This document shows, one piece after another, positions 17,008 through 25,942 of a stretch of 64,000 bases of DNA (position 1 is its first letter; the number at the start of each line of letters is the position of its first letter). The stretch is from Methylosinus sporium (GTDB taxonomy: Bacteria > Pseudomonadota > Alphaproteobacteria > Rhizobiales > Beijerinckiaceae). The stretch lies in the NCBI RefSeq assembly GCF_003113265.1, contig NZ_PUIV01000005.1:62001-126000 (forward strand), in the 5' to 3' direction. Position numbers and translations under genes: made by a program. The notes beneath the pieces are model-generated. The model saw only the letters and a program-made list of their open reading frames with translations, was not told the DNA's origin and did not search any database.

Positions 17008-17550
17008 TCAGCTGCGCGCGGCCGAGGGGGCTTTCTGGCCGGGCAGGGGCAGCTTCTGCAGCGCTTCGGCGAGCTGTTCGGCCGCATAGCCGAAGACGGC
17101 GCCCACGATCAGCGACAAGGCCGCCAGCAGCGCCGGATTATTCGGCGCGAGCGCGAGCAGGTCGTCGGCGTGCGTCGTCGCGAGCAGCGTCGCATAGGCG
17201 GCGAGGGAGACGGGCCATTCGGCGAGCGCCGGCAGCTTGGAGGCGAGCACGAGCAGGACGAGCGTCACCGCCACGGCGATGGCCGTCCAGGCGGCGACGC
17301 CGATCGTCTCGCCATAGGGCAGGCGCGTGGCGGCGACGAGCGCCACAGCGGCGAGCAGGACGCCGCACAGATGATGGGGGATCGACTTCTTGAGCCCCTC
17401 GAGCTTGCCGCCGAATTGCATATAGCCGGCCCAGCCGATGAGCGCGGCGAAGAGCTGCGCGCCATAGGATGCGGCGGGACCGAGCGCCAGAAATGCGGCG
17501 AGACCGCCGAGAGCGCCGACGCTCACGGCTCTAAAGGATGTGATGCTCAT
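17008..17550 (-). CDS. DUF1097-like inner-membrane protein
   Basis: This 180-residue protein has about five or six hydrophobic helices and the FGGKLEGLKKSIPHHLCGVLL region typical of the DUF1097/YcdZ family, whose function is unknown. The start ATG has GGAGG nearby. It lies 105 nt downstream of the DUF2946-like gene and 65 bp upstream of mmoR on the same strand, so a common transcript is possible. A role in transport is plausible, but nothing in the sequence names a substrate. Confidence 0.75.
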   Translation of the reverse strand: MSITSFRAVSVGALGGLAAFLALGPAASYGAQLFAALIGWAGYMQFGGKLEGLKKSIPHHLCGVLLAAVALVAATRLPYGETIGVAAWTAIAVAVTLVLLVLASKLPALAEWPVSLAAYATLLATTHADDLLALAPNNPALLAALSLIVGAVFGYAAEQLAEALQKLPLPGQKAPSAARS

Positions 17551-17655
17551 GACAATAGCCTCCAGCTGCGCGCGCGATCGAGGATCGGCGCAGATCGCAT
17601 GAATCCCTCGACGGCGCAGTGGTCCGTCGATCTTCGAAAAGGAGAGTGGGGGAGT

Positions 17656-18063
17656 TCAGGCGAGGCGCGCTGGGGGCGCGCGTGGGAACAGCGGCCGCAG
17701 CTCGGGCGCGGCGACGACGGCGTCGACGACATAGAGCGGCGTCGGCGCGCCGGAGAACATTTCGAGCGGAAGGATCGCGATGAGGACGCGTTCTTCCTCG
17801 CCGTCTATCGCCGAGCTGCAATGGAGAATGCAGCAGGGGCCGACATGATGGCTCTCGATCGGGGAAGAGTCGTTTTGCGAAGCGCGGGCGGAGTCGGCCT
17901 TGAAAGTCGCGCAGACGACGCCGGAGAATTGCCCGCTGTCGGCGGTGGCTCCGGCGGCGAAGCCGACGCCGACCATTTGCAGCAGGAACAGTAGCGCCGC
18001 GACCGAGCTCAGGGCCGCTCGCATGACGCTCGAATGTGTCCGGCCGAGGATTCGCAAGGTCAT
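17656..18063 (-). CDS. DUF2946-like secreted Cys/His protein with C-terminal RAPP (possible copper-sensing leader)
   Basis: The 135-residue protein starts with a hydrophobic signal segment (residues 15-37). It then has a metal-ligand-rich stretch, HHVGPCCILHC (C77, C78, C82), and ends with PRAPP (RAPP at 128-131) four residues from the stop. Small DUF2946 proteins with a Cys motif and a proline-rich end (CutF of Rhodobacter, CruR of Bordetella) are copper-responsive upstream ORFs that control downstream translation. RAPP is the arrest motif of ApdA/ApdP peptides. It follows the Sco1-like gene by 14 bp and precedes the DUF1097 gene by 105 bp. Family assignment is by pattern only; the start could also be the ATG at 18024. 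Confidence 0.65.
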   Translation of the reverse strand: MTLRILGRTHSSVMRAALSSVAALLFLLQMVGVGFAAGATADSGQFSGVVCATFKADSARASQNDSSPIESHHVGPCCILHCSSAIDGEEERVLIAILPLEMFSGAPTPLYVVDAVVAAPELRPLFPRAPPARLA

Positions 18064-18077
18064 ATGCTCTGAAGCGT

Positions 18078-19466
18078 TCAGATTTCGACGGTACGAGCGG
18101 CGCCTGCGAGCGTCAAGCGAGGCTCCCTCGCACACATGCGGCATGTTGTCGCGAGCGTGCGCCCACGCCTTCGTCTGCGCTCCGTTATGCGCCGCGCCCC
18201 GTTCCGCTTTTGTGGCGCACGCGCGCGGCGGATGAAATCCTTCAGCGCTTCGGCGGCGTCGCCGCCGCGATCCATGAAGGAGGCGACGCCGGACATGACG
18301 CCTTCGCGATCGACGAAATAGACGAGCGTGGTGTGGTCGATCGTATAGTCGCCGCCGTCGAGAGGAACCTTGCGATGATAGACGCGAAAGGCGCGCGCGG
18401 CGCGGTCGATCTCCTCCGGCGCGCCGCGCAGGGCGATGATGCGTCGTCCGAAGGAGGAGACGAAATCGGCGAGGCTTTCGGCGGTGTCGCGCTCGGGATC
18501 GAGAGTGACGAAGAGAATGTCGAAGCCGGCGCCGGAGGGATCCGCCTCATTGGCCGCGCGCGCGACCTCGAGCATCGTGCTGGGGCAGACTTCCGGACAA
18601 TGCGCGAAGCCGAAGAAGATGGCGTAGGGCCGGCCGAGCATGGTCGTTTCGTCGACGACGGCGCCATTGGTCGCGGTCAGCCTGAAGGCGGGCGAAAAGC
18701 CGCGCGCGGCCGCTTGCGTGTGCGGCGCGAGGCGCGGCGCGGCGGCGCTCGCCAGAACGATGGCGGCGGCGATGGCGATCCACCATCGGCGCGCGCCGAG
18801 CGCGGCGGGAAGGCGGCGTTCGCCGCCCGGCGCGGCGCGGGCGCCCGCCGGGCGGCTGGAGCGAGCGGAGCTCTCGGGCGGGATGGAGACCGATGCTCCG
18901 CTCGAACGACGAAGGCCGCGGCGGCGAATGAGGCGGCGAAAGCGCGCTGCGAGCCGCGCGCCGGTTCTCGGCGCGCGGCGCAGCGCTTCGACGAATGTGG
19001 TGCGTATGCGCGGCTCCACCTCTATGCCGCGCAGGCCGTCGGCGAGGCGCTCGACGGCGCTCTCCTTTTCCGCCGGCGTCGAATGACGTCCGATCTCGAG
19101 CCGGCGTCCGGCGGTCCTGATCTCGACCTGCAGATAGCGACGCGCGCGATCGAGACGCCGCTCGATGACGAGATCGGCGGCCTTGACGCGCCTTTGGTCG
19201 ATGAGCCGGCCGCGCACATAATGCGCGACGCAGACGACGCCATTCTCCACCGTCACGCGCTCGACGATTTCGCCGCGCTGCGCGGGCGCGTCGCCGGCGA
19301 GGCGGCCGCAGAAGGATGCGAGGCCGTTGGCGGCGCTCGTCGCCGCGCGCATCAAGAGCGAAGCGAATGTGCGCGGCGCGGCTGGCGCGGCGTCGGCGGC
19401 GGGATGGGCGGATCGCGGTTTCGTCGGCGCGGGCTGCGCGCAGGGCTCCGTCACGCAGGTCTCCAT
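18078..19466 (-). CDS. SCO1/SenC-family copper protein with long N-terminal extension
   Basis: Residues 255-420 form a Sco1/SenC thioredoxin-like domain with the copper ligands CPEVC (C290, C294) and a distal His in DYTIDHTTL (H378). Such proteins deliver copper to cytochrome oxidase or act as thiol reductases. The preceding 225 residues are unusual. They hold a charged domain I cannot assign and a linker. A single membrane helix at about 229-245 then anchors the Sco domain. Normal Sco proteins are about 200 residues; this one is 462. I prefer the ATG at 19466 over a TTG at 19493. A copper chaperone gene is divergent upstream. Confidence 0.8.
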   Translation of the reverse strand: METCVTEPCAQPAPTKPRSAHPAADAAPAAPRTFASLLMRAATSAANGLASFCGRLAGDAPAQRGEIVERVTVENGVVCVAHYVRGRLIDQRRVKAADLVIERRLDRARRYLQVEIRTAGRRLEIGRHSTPAEKESAVERLADGLRGIEVEPRIRTTFVEALRRAPRTGARLAARFRRLIRRRGLRRSSGASVSIPPESSARSSRPAGARAAPGGERRLPAALGARRWWIAIAAAIVLASAAAPRLAPHTQAAARGFSPAFRLTATNGAVVDETTMLGRPYAIFFGFAHCPEVCPSTMLEVARAANEADPSGAGFDILFVTLDPERDTAESLADFVSSFGRRIIALRGAPEEIDRAARAFRVYHRKVPLDGGDYTIDHTTLVYFVDREGVMSGVASFMDRGGDAAEALKDFIRRARAPQKRNGARRITERRRRRGRTLATTCRMCAREPRLTLAGAARTVEI

Positions 19467-19776
19467 TTCGCGGCGTCGTGTCGCGGCTCTCAATGTCGCG
19501 AGGTCTTATCGAAAACAGCAATTGCGCATATAGGTCAACGCGAAGGCGAATGATGTGGATGCGACCGGACGTCGCGTGCAGAAAGTGAACGACCATGCGT
19601 TCGATCGTGATCGTCGCAATGCGCGCGAAAGCGATACGTCTGTGCAGATTTCGATCCGAAATTCGCCGCTCGGCGCCTTTTCGCGCTATGTTTGTCGCTT
19701 CATGTGTCTCTCTGTGCGCTGGCGCCGAAGTTGCGGACCTCGCGCCTAGGGGCATGTTCAACAATCGGCTCGAGAC

Positions 19777-20274
19777 ATGATCACAGGCTCGCCGCGACGG
19801 CGCGACCTTCTATCCTCGATAGGATATGGAAAATTTTGCCTATTGCGGGCGCTCACGCTCCCGCTGCTCCTTTTTGCGACAGTGGCGCTCTCCGCGCCCG
19901 CCGCGATAGAGGTGGAGCGCGCCTGGTGCGCGACGCCCCCCAAAGGGGTGAGGATCGGCGCCTGCTATCTCGCCCTGCGCAACGACGGCAAGATCGAGGA
20001 TCGGCTGCTCGGCGTGGAGGCGGAGGCGGCCGGTCGGGTCGAATTGCATGTGACCAAGGTGGCCGACGGCGTCGGACGGATGCGGCCGCTCGCCGATGGG
20101 GTGGACCTCCCGCCCGAGTCGGTCGTCGATTTCCGCGAAAAGGGCTATCATCTCATGCTCGTCGATCTGCGCGGGCCCCTCGCCGAGGGCGAGACCATGC
20201 GCGGGACGCTGCGCTTCGAGCGCGCAGGGCCGCGGCCGGTGCTGTTCCACATCGAGCGGCCGGGCGCGCACTGA
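19777..20274 (+). CDS. PCu(A)C-type periplasmic copper chaperone
   Basis: The 165-residue protein has an N-terminal membrane/signal segment (about residues 20-42). A PCu(A)C domain follows with the ligand pattern H91-X10-M102-X22-H125-X-M127, the Cu(I) site of the family. These chaperones load CuA sites of cytochrome oxidase together with Sco proteins, which fits the divergent sco1-like gene. The 310-bp region between the two starts (19467-19776) should hold both promoters; I see no clear operator there. Confidence 0.85.
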   Translation: MITGSPRRRDLLSSIGYGKFCLLRALTLPLLLFATVALSAPAAIEVERAWCATPPKGVRIGACYLALRNDGKIEDRLLGVEAEAAGRVELHVTKVADGVGRMRPLADGVDLPPESVVDFREKGYHLMLVDLRGPLAEGETMRGTLRFERAGPRPVLFHIERPGAH

Positions 20275-20393
20275 ACCCGGCCGCGGCGTCGGCGTAGGAT
20301 TGCGACGCCACGGCGCGGCGCGGCGCGAAAATGATATAAGGGCGGAGCTTTGCCGTCGGCGGGCGACCGGCCAATTAGGGATGCCGTAAAGGG

Positions 20394-20768
20394 GTGGATG
20401 GCGGAGTCGACGGATACCTCTATTTCAAGCCGGACGGGAAGATCGCGGAAAAGGCCGTGGTCTCGGTCAAAGGCGGCGGCAATGTCGGCGTGGCGATGAT
20501 ACGCGACCTCATCGCCACGATCGAGCGCGAAGGCGCCAAAATCGGCGTGTTCCTCGCCCTCGAGGACCCCACGACGACCATGCGCCGGGAAGCGACGGCA
20601 GCCGGGCCTCACGAGAGTTCGATGCATGGCAAATTTCAACGAATTCAAATTCTCACGATCGAGGATCTGTTCGGGGGCCAAAAGCTGCATCGGCCCCGGA
20701 TCGACCCGAGCGTCTTCTGCAAGGCCAAACGCGAGACCTCGAGCAAACAAGGCGATCTCTTATTGTAA
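20394..20768 (+). pseudogene. Remnant of an adenine-specific DNA methyltransferase / type III Mod-like gene
   Basis: The 124 residues (GVDGYLYFKPDGK, then VKGGGNVGVAMIRDL) resemble the C-terminal end of large site-specific DNA methyltransferases found with ParB-like or type III restriction genes. The frame opens at a GTG with no ribosome-binding site and meets a stop 16 bases upstream. The catalytic domain is absent, so this is most likely a decayed fragment left by a deletion. No partner restriction gene is near. The link to the family is from memory of its C-terminal sequence. Confidence 0.6.
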
Positions 20769-20908
20769 CCACTTCGTCATGAATATGACGCAAAAACGGG
20801 CGGAGCCTTTTGCGCCCGTCTTTGCGGCGACAAAATCCCTCCCATAGTGGGGTTCATCCCGCATTCAGCCGGAGTGCGGGATAGGATCGGCCTTCGCTCT
20901 CATGCTAG

Positions 20909-23900
20909 ATGAGCGCGGATTTCCCGCGGATATGTCACGCAATGAATGAGTTGAACCCCAGTTTCGCGCAGAGCTCGCGTCTCGACGAGAATGCGGAGAT
21001 CGCCGAGGACGAGGCGCGCAACGCGACGGCGAGGGCCGTGATGCGCGGCGCGGTCATGCCGCATCTGCTGCGCGACGAATTGCTCTGCGAGATTTTCGCG
21101 GCCCGCGTCGCGGCGACGCCCAATGGGCTCGCCATGGCGACTTTGGAGCGGCGGTTCACCTATCGCGAGGTGGACGCGCAGGCCTCGGCCATCGCCTGCG
21201 GCCTTTCGGCGCGAGACATCGGGCCCGGCGACGTCGTCGGCCTTTGGGGCGCGCGCGGGCCGGAGCTGCTGATCGCCCAGATCGCCATCGCCAAGACCGG
21301 CGCCGCCTGGCTGCCCTTCGACGCCGACGCGCCGGTCGACCGCATCGCGGTCTGCCTCGCCGACGCGGGCGCCAAGGCGCTGCTGACTTCGGCCGCTTTC
21401 GCCGCCAAGGCCGCCCCGTCGGTCTCGGTCGAGACGCTGGTCGATGAAGAGATCGCGGTCGCCGGCGGCCTCTGCCCCGATCCGCGTGGGCTCGGCGCGA
21501 CGGGCGACCATGCGGCCTATCTCATCTACACCTCCGGCTCGACGGGGACGCCCAAGGGCATTGTCGTCACCGCGCGCAACATCTGTCATTATCTGCGCTC
21601 GGCCAATGAGATCTATCGGATTTCCGCCTCCGATGTGGTGTTCCAGGGCGCGTCGGTCGCCTTCGACCTCTCCATGGAGGAGATCTGGATTCCCTATCTC
21701 GCCGGCGCGTCGCTCTTTGTCGCCACGCCGCAGATCATCGGCGAGACCGAGGCGCTGCCCGATATTCTGGAGGAAGCCGGCGTCACCGTGCTCGACACTG
21801 TGCCGACGCTGCTCGCCGCCATGCCGCGCGACGTCGCGACGCTGAGGAAGATCGTGCTCGGCGGCGAGGCCTGCCCGCCTTCGGTGGCGGAACGCTGGGC
21901 GCGCGCCGGCCGCACCATTTTCAACAGCTACGGTCCCACCGAGGCGACGGTCGTCGCCACCGTCTCCGAGGTCTGGCCCAATGAGACGGTGACGATCGGC
22001 AAGCCGATCCCCAATTACAGCTGCTATGTCGTCGATGAAAATCTGGCGCTGCTGCCGCCGGGCGCGGAGGGCGAGCTGCTGATCGGCGGCCCGGGCGTCG
22101 CCCAAGGGTATCTGCGCCGCGACGAGCTGACCGCCGAGAAGTTCATTGCCAATCCTTTCCCCTCGGACGGCTCCGATCCGATCCTCTATCGCTCCGGCGA
22201 CGCGGTGATTCTGGACGAGAACGGCGATCTGCATTTTCGCGGCCGCATTGACGATCAGGTGAAGATCAGGGGCTTCCGCGTCGAGCTGGGCGAGATCGAA
22301 TCCGTGCTCTCGCGCCTCGACCATATTCGTCAGGCGGCGGTGGTTCTGCGCAATGAGAATGGGTTGGACGAGCTCGTCGCCTTTCTCGTCGGCGCGACGG
22401 CCGTGTCGCCGGATCCGCGCGACCTGCGCGCCAAGCTGCGCGAGTTTCTGCCCTCCTATATGGTTCCGGGCCGGTTCGAGGTCGTGACCTCGCTGCCGCG
22501 GCTCTCCTCCGGCAAGGTGGACCGCAAGGCGCTGAAGCGGGCGCCGCTGACCGCCCCGCTGATCGACACAGAGGCGCAGGAGGAGCCGCGTACCCAGACG
22601 GAGGCCGCGCTGCTCGACGCCGCCAAGCGCGTGTTGCCGCCAGGCGCCATCCCCTTCGACGCCGATTTCTTCACTGATCTCGGCGGCCATTCGCTGCTCG
22701 CCGCGCGCTTTGTGTCGGTGGTGCGCGAGACGGCGCATCTCGCCTCGATCACGCTGCAGGACCTCTATTCCGAACGCAATCTGCGCGCCCTCGCCGCTCA
22801 TCTCGACGGCAAGGCGTCGCTCGCCGGGCCGCCGCGCGATCTCTCCTTCACGCCGCCGCCGCTGCTGCGGCGTTTCCTCTGCGGTCTCGCCCAGGCGGCG
22901 GCGCTGCCTTTCATCCTCGCTTTCGTCACCTCGCAGTGGCTCGGCGTCTTCGTCTCCTATCAGCTGCTCACTTCGCCGGACGCGAACATCCTCGAGGAAG
23001 TGGCGGCGCTGCTCGGCGTCTATATGTGCGTCAACATCGCCACTGTGGCGGTGTCGATCCTCGGCAAATGGCTGGTGATCGGCCGCACCAAGCCGGGGCG
23101 TTACCCGCTCTGGGGCGTCTATTACTACCGCTGGTGGTTGGCGCAGCGCCTCATTGGCCTCACCCACGCCAAATGGTTCCAGTGCTCGCCCTTGATGCGC
23201 CTCTATCTTTCCGCGCTCGGCGCGAAGATCGGCGCAGACGCCATCATCGGCGAATTGGACGTCGGCGCGATCGATCTCGTCAGCATCGGCGATGGCGCGA
23301 GCCTCGGCTCCAAGCTGAAGCTCGCCAACGCCCGCGTCGTCGGCAATGAGCTGATCATCGGGACGATCGACATTGGCGCGGACGCCTATGTCGGCACCTC
23401 CTGTGTGATCGAGGAGAATGTCGTCATCGGCGAAGGCGCGGCGCTCGAGGATCTGACCTCGGTTCCCGCCGGCTCGCATATCGGCGCCTATGAGATTTGG
23501 GACGGCTCGCCGGCGCGCTACAAGGGCGATGTCGACGCCCGCTCGCTCGATCCGCAATCGACGGCCTCCACGCCGCAACGGCTCACCATGGGCTTTATGT
23601 TCACCGTGCTGGTGCTGGCGCTGCCGCCGCTCGGCCTGCTGCCGATCTTCCCGGCCTTTTGGGTGTTCGACCGTTTCGACAATTGGCTCGGCATAACGGA
23701 TGTCGATCACGCCCTCTATCTCGCCGCCATCCCCGCGTTCGCCTGGCCGACGGCTTTCGTTCTGGTGCTCGTCACCGTGGCCTTCATTGTGGCCTTCCGC
23801 TGGATCGTGCTGCCGCGCGTCTCGGAGGGGACCTATTCGGTGTGGTCGGGCTTCTATCTGCGCAAATGGGCGGTGGCGCTGGCGACAGAAGTGACGCTGG

Positions 23901-25042
23901 AGACGCTCTCCTCGCTGTTCGCCACGCTCTACATGCGGACCTGGTACCGGCTGATGGGCGCCAAGATCGGCAAGGATTCGGAGATTTCGACCAATCTCTC
24001 CGGCCGCTACGATCTCGTTGAGATCGGCGAGAAATGCTTCATCGCCGATGAGGTGGTGCTCGGCGACGAGGATATGCGCCGCGGCTGGATGTATCTGAAG
24101 AAGGTGAAGACCGGCGCGCGCGTCTTCGTCGGCAATGACGCCGTGGTGCCGCCGGGCTCCGAGATTCCCAATGGCGCGCTGATCGGCATCAAATCCAAGC
24201 CGCCGGCCAATAGCGAACTCTCCGAGGGCGACACCTGGTTCGGCTCGCCGCCGATGAAGCTGCCGGTGCGCCAGACCTTTGACGGCGGCGGCGCCGCCTG
24301 GACCTATCAGCCGCCCTTCTGGAAAAAAGCGGCGCGCGCCGTCTATGAGGCGATCAACGTCTCGTTGCCGACCATGCTGTTCATCACTTTCGGCACATGG
24401 GCGGTGGAGAGCTTCGGCCAGAAGCTCATCGACGGCGATTATTTGTCGGTGTTCTGGCTGTTCGTGCTGTCATCGACGCTGATCTCGCTCGGCATGACGC
24501 TGGTCGTGGTGGCGGTGAAATGGCTGACCATGGGGCGCTATGAGCCGCAGGTGAAGCCCATGTGGTCCTTCTGGGCCATGCGCACCGAGGCCTGCGCCGT
24601 GCTCTATTGGGGCCTCGCCGGCAAAATATTGCTCGAGCATTTGCGCGGCACGCCCTTCCTGCCCTGGATGCTGCGCCTGTTCGGCTCGAAATTCGGCAAG
24701 GGCGTGTTCATGGACATGACCGACATCACCGAATTCGACTGCGTGAGCGTCGGCGACTATGCCGCCCTCAATCAGGTGGCGGCGCTACAGACGCATCTCT
24801 ACGAGGATCGCGTCATGAAGGTCGGCCGCGTCGAGATCGGCCGCGGCGTCACCGTCGGCGCCGGCTCCACCGTGCTCTACGACACCCATGTCGGCGATTT
24901 CGCGCGGCTCGGCCCGCTCACCGTGGTGATGAAGGGCGAGAAGATTCCGGCGCATTCCGAATGGATCGGCGCGCCGGCCGAGCCGGCCGCGACGGCGCAA
25001 GTCGCGGTCGCGCCCGAGCGCGCGGCCAGCAAAGCGGCGTGA
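20909..25042 (+). CDS. Pls/PosA-like single-module NRPS with acyltransferase-like C-terminus
   Basis: The 1377-residue protein has an adenylation domain (about 55-555; core motifs YTSGSTGTPKGI, YRSGDAV, GRIDDQVKIRGFRVELGEIE). A peptidyl-carrier domain follows with the attachment site in DLGGHSLLAA (Ser near 594). The long C-terminal half has about six membrane helices interleaved with three left-handed beta-helix (hexapeptide repeat) segments. No condensation or thioesterase domain is present. This is the architecture of epsilon-poly-L-lysine synthetase (Pls) and its relatives, which make homopolymers of amino acids. The amino acid used cannot be read reliably. An in-frame ATG at 20942 is an alternative start. 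No tailoring genes flank it. Confidence 0.85.
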   Translation: MSADFPRICHAMNELNPSFAQSSRLDENAEIAEDEARNATARAVMRGAVMPHLLRDELLCEIFAARVAATPNGLAMATLERRFTYREVDAQASAIACGLSARDIGPGDVVGLWGARGPELLIAQIAIAKTGAAWLPFDADAPVDRIAVCLADAGAKALLTSAAFAAKAAPSVSVETLVDEEIAVAGGLCPDPRGLGATGDHAAYLIYTSGSTGTPKGIVVTARNICHYLRSANEIYRISASDVVFQGASVAFDLSMEEIWIPYLAGASLFVATPQIIGETEALPDILEEAGVTVLDTVPTLLAAMPRDVATLRKIVLGGEACPPSVAERWARAGRTIFNSYGPTEATVVATVSEVWPNETVTIGKPIPNYSCYVVDENLALLPPGAEGELLIGGPGVAQGYLRRDELTAEKFIANPFPSDGSDPILYRSGDAVILDENGDLHFRGRIDDQVKIRGFRVELGEIESVLSRLDHIRQAAVVLRNENGLDELVAFLVGATAVSPDPRDLRAKLREFLPSYMVPGRFEVVTSLPRLSSGKVDRKALKRAPLTAPLIDTEAQEEPRTQTEAALLDAAKRVLPPGAIPFDADFFTDLGGHSLLAARFVSVVRETAHLASITLQDLYSERNLRALAAHLDGKASLAGPPRDLSFTPPPLLRRFLCGLAQAAALPFILAFVTSQWLGVFVSYQLLTSPDANILEEVAALLGVYMCVNIATVAVSILGKWLVIGRTKPGRYPLWGVYYYRWWLAQRLIGLTHAKWFQCSPLMRLYLSALGAKIGADAIIGELDVGAIDLVSIGDGASLGSKLKLANARVVGNELIIGTIDIGADAYVGTSCVIEENVVIGEGAALEDLTSVPAGSHIGAYEIWDGSPARYKGDVDARSLDPQSTASTPQRLTMGFMFTVLVLALPPLGLLPIFPAFWVFDRFDNWLGITDVDHALYLAAIPAFAWPTAFVLVLVTVAFIVAFRWIVLPRVSEGTYSVWSGFYLRKWAVALATEVTLETLSSLFATLYMRTWYRLMGAKIGKDSEISTNLSGRYDLVEIGEKCFIADEVVLGDEDMRRGWMYLKKVKTGARVFVGNDAVVPPGSEIPNGALIGIKSKPPANSELSEGDTWFGSPPMKLPVRQTFDGGGAAWTYQPPFWKKAARAVYEAINVSLPTMLFITFGTWAVESFGQKLIDGDYLSVFWLFVLSSTLISLGMTLVVVAVKWLTMGRYEPQVKPMWSFWAMRTEACAVLYWGLAGKILLEHLRGTPFLPWMLRLFGSKFGKGVFMDMTDITEFDCVSVGDYAALNQVAALQTHLYEDRVMKVGRVEIGRGVTVGAGSTVLYDTHVGDFARLGPLTVVMKGEKIPAHSEWIGAPAEPAATAQVAVAPERAASKAA

Positions 25043-25065
25043 AGGTGGGGCGCGGCTCTCGCGCT

Positions 25066-25419
25066 TCAATCCTCGGCTTCGATCCTGTCGCCGCGCGTCG
25101 AGGGAAGCGAGATCACCAGAAATTCCGCATCCTCGTCGCCGTCGTTGCGGACCCGATGCGCCGTTCCCGGCGCGATCTCGACGCCTTGTCCTGACGTTAC
25201 GACGCAGCAGACGCCGGCGATCTCGAAACTGAGGGCGCCGCGCAGAACAAAGAAGAATTGCCGCGCTTTTTCATGAATATGGCGCGTCTCGGCGCGGCCC
25301 GCCGGCATAAGCTCGAGAATGACGCCGAGATCGCGCCGATCGACGAAGCGCCAGCCTTCGCAATCGCCGCCCCACAGATAATGCTCGACGTCCTCCTTGC
25401 CGACGACGCTCATTTGCAT
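25066..25419 (-). CDS. Cupin-domain protein
   Basis: This 117-residue single-domain protein has the cupin motif 1 region (ETRHIHEKARQFFFVLRG) and motif 2 (EIAPGTAHRVRNDGD), with the metal-ligand histidines present. It starts at ATG 25419. Small cupins of this type may be sugar isomerases, dioxygenases or ligand-binding proteins; the context of DinB and RraA-like neighbours does not decide. It lies 14 bp after the DinB-like gene on the same strand. Confidence 0.8.
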   Translation of the reverse strand: MQMSVVGKEDVEHYLWGGDCEGWRFVDRRDLGVILELMPAGRAETRHIHEKARQFFFVLRGALSFEIAGVCCVVTSGQGVEIAPGTAHRVRNDGDEDAEFLVISLPSTRGDRIEAED

Positions 25420-25433
25420 TCGCCCTCCGCGCC

Positions 25434-25931
25434 TCACGACATGAAGATCAGATCGGTGTCCTGCGGGCGCGCGCCGGCCGCGGTCAGCATCGCATGGACC
25501 TGTCCGCGATGATGGGTCTGATGGTTGAAGAGATGAACGATGACGAGCTTGCGCGGCTTGACGATATCCATCTGCTTGGCGCCCGAATACCAGGAGAAAT
25601 CGCCATCGAGCGCCGCTTCGTCGAAGGCGTCCGCAAAGGCGATCAGCCGCGCGTCCATCGCCGCGCGCTCCGACTTCATGACCGCCCAATCGGCGCGAAA
25701 GGAGGCGGAGTCGGCGATCGATACATTCGGATTCGGGTCGCCGGCGAGGCGGCTCATCCACATGGCGTCCGCCCAGAGCAGATGATTCAGCGTGCCATGG
25801 ATCGATTTGAAAAAGGCCCCGCGATCGGCGCGCCGCGCCTCATCCGAGAGCGTATCGGCCACCGCAAAGAGGCTCTCGTTCTGCCAGGCGTTGTAGCGCG
25901 CCATTTTCGGCGCGAAGGCGGGGGTGATCAT
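25434..25931 (-). CDS. DinB-family protein
   Basis: This 165-residue four-helix-bundle protein has the DinB signature histidines in SIHGTLNHLLWAD and in VHLFNHQTHHRGQ, which form the metal site. DinB/YfiT-like proteins are often metal-dependent thiol transferases or stress-induced proteins of unknown substrate. It sits between the cupin and the RraA-like gene on one strand, with short gaps, so the three may be one operon. Confidence 0.85.
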   Translation of the reverse strand: MITPAFAPKMARYNAWQNESLFAVADTLSDEARRADRGAFFKSIHGTLNHLLWADAMWMSRLAGDPNPNVSIADSASFRADWAVMKSERAAMDARLIAFADAFDEAALDGDFSWYSGAKQMDIVKPRKLVIVHLFNHQTHHRGQVHAMLTAAGARPQDTDLIFMS

Positions 25932-25942
25932 TTTTCGGGCTC

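Noticed and set aside
20900-23710. A 936-codon open frame on the minus strand opposite the NRPS-like gene.
   Set aside because: It is rich in Arg, Gly, His and Ala as expected of a shadow frame and covers only part of the gene. The plus-strand protein has clear domain motifs throughout.
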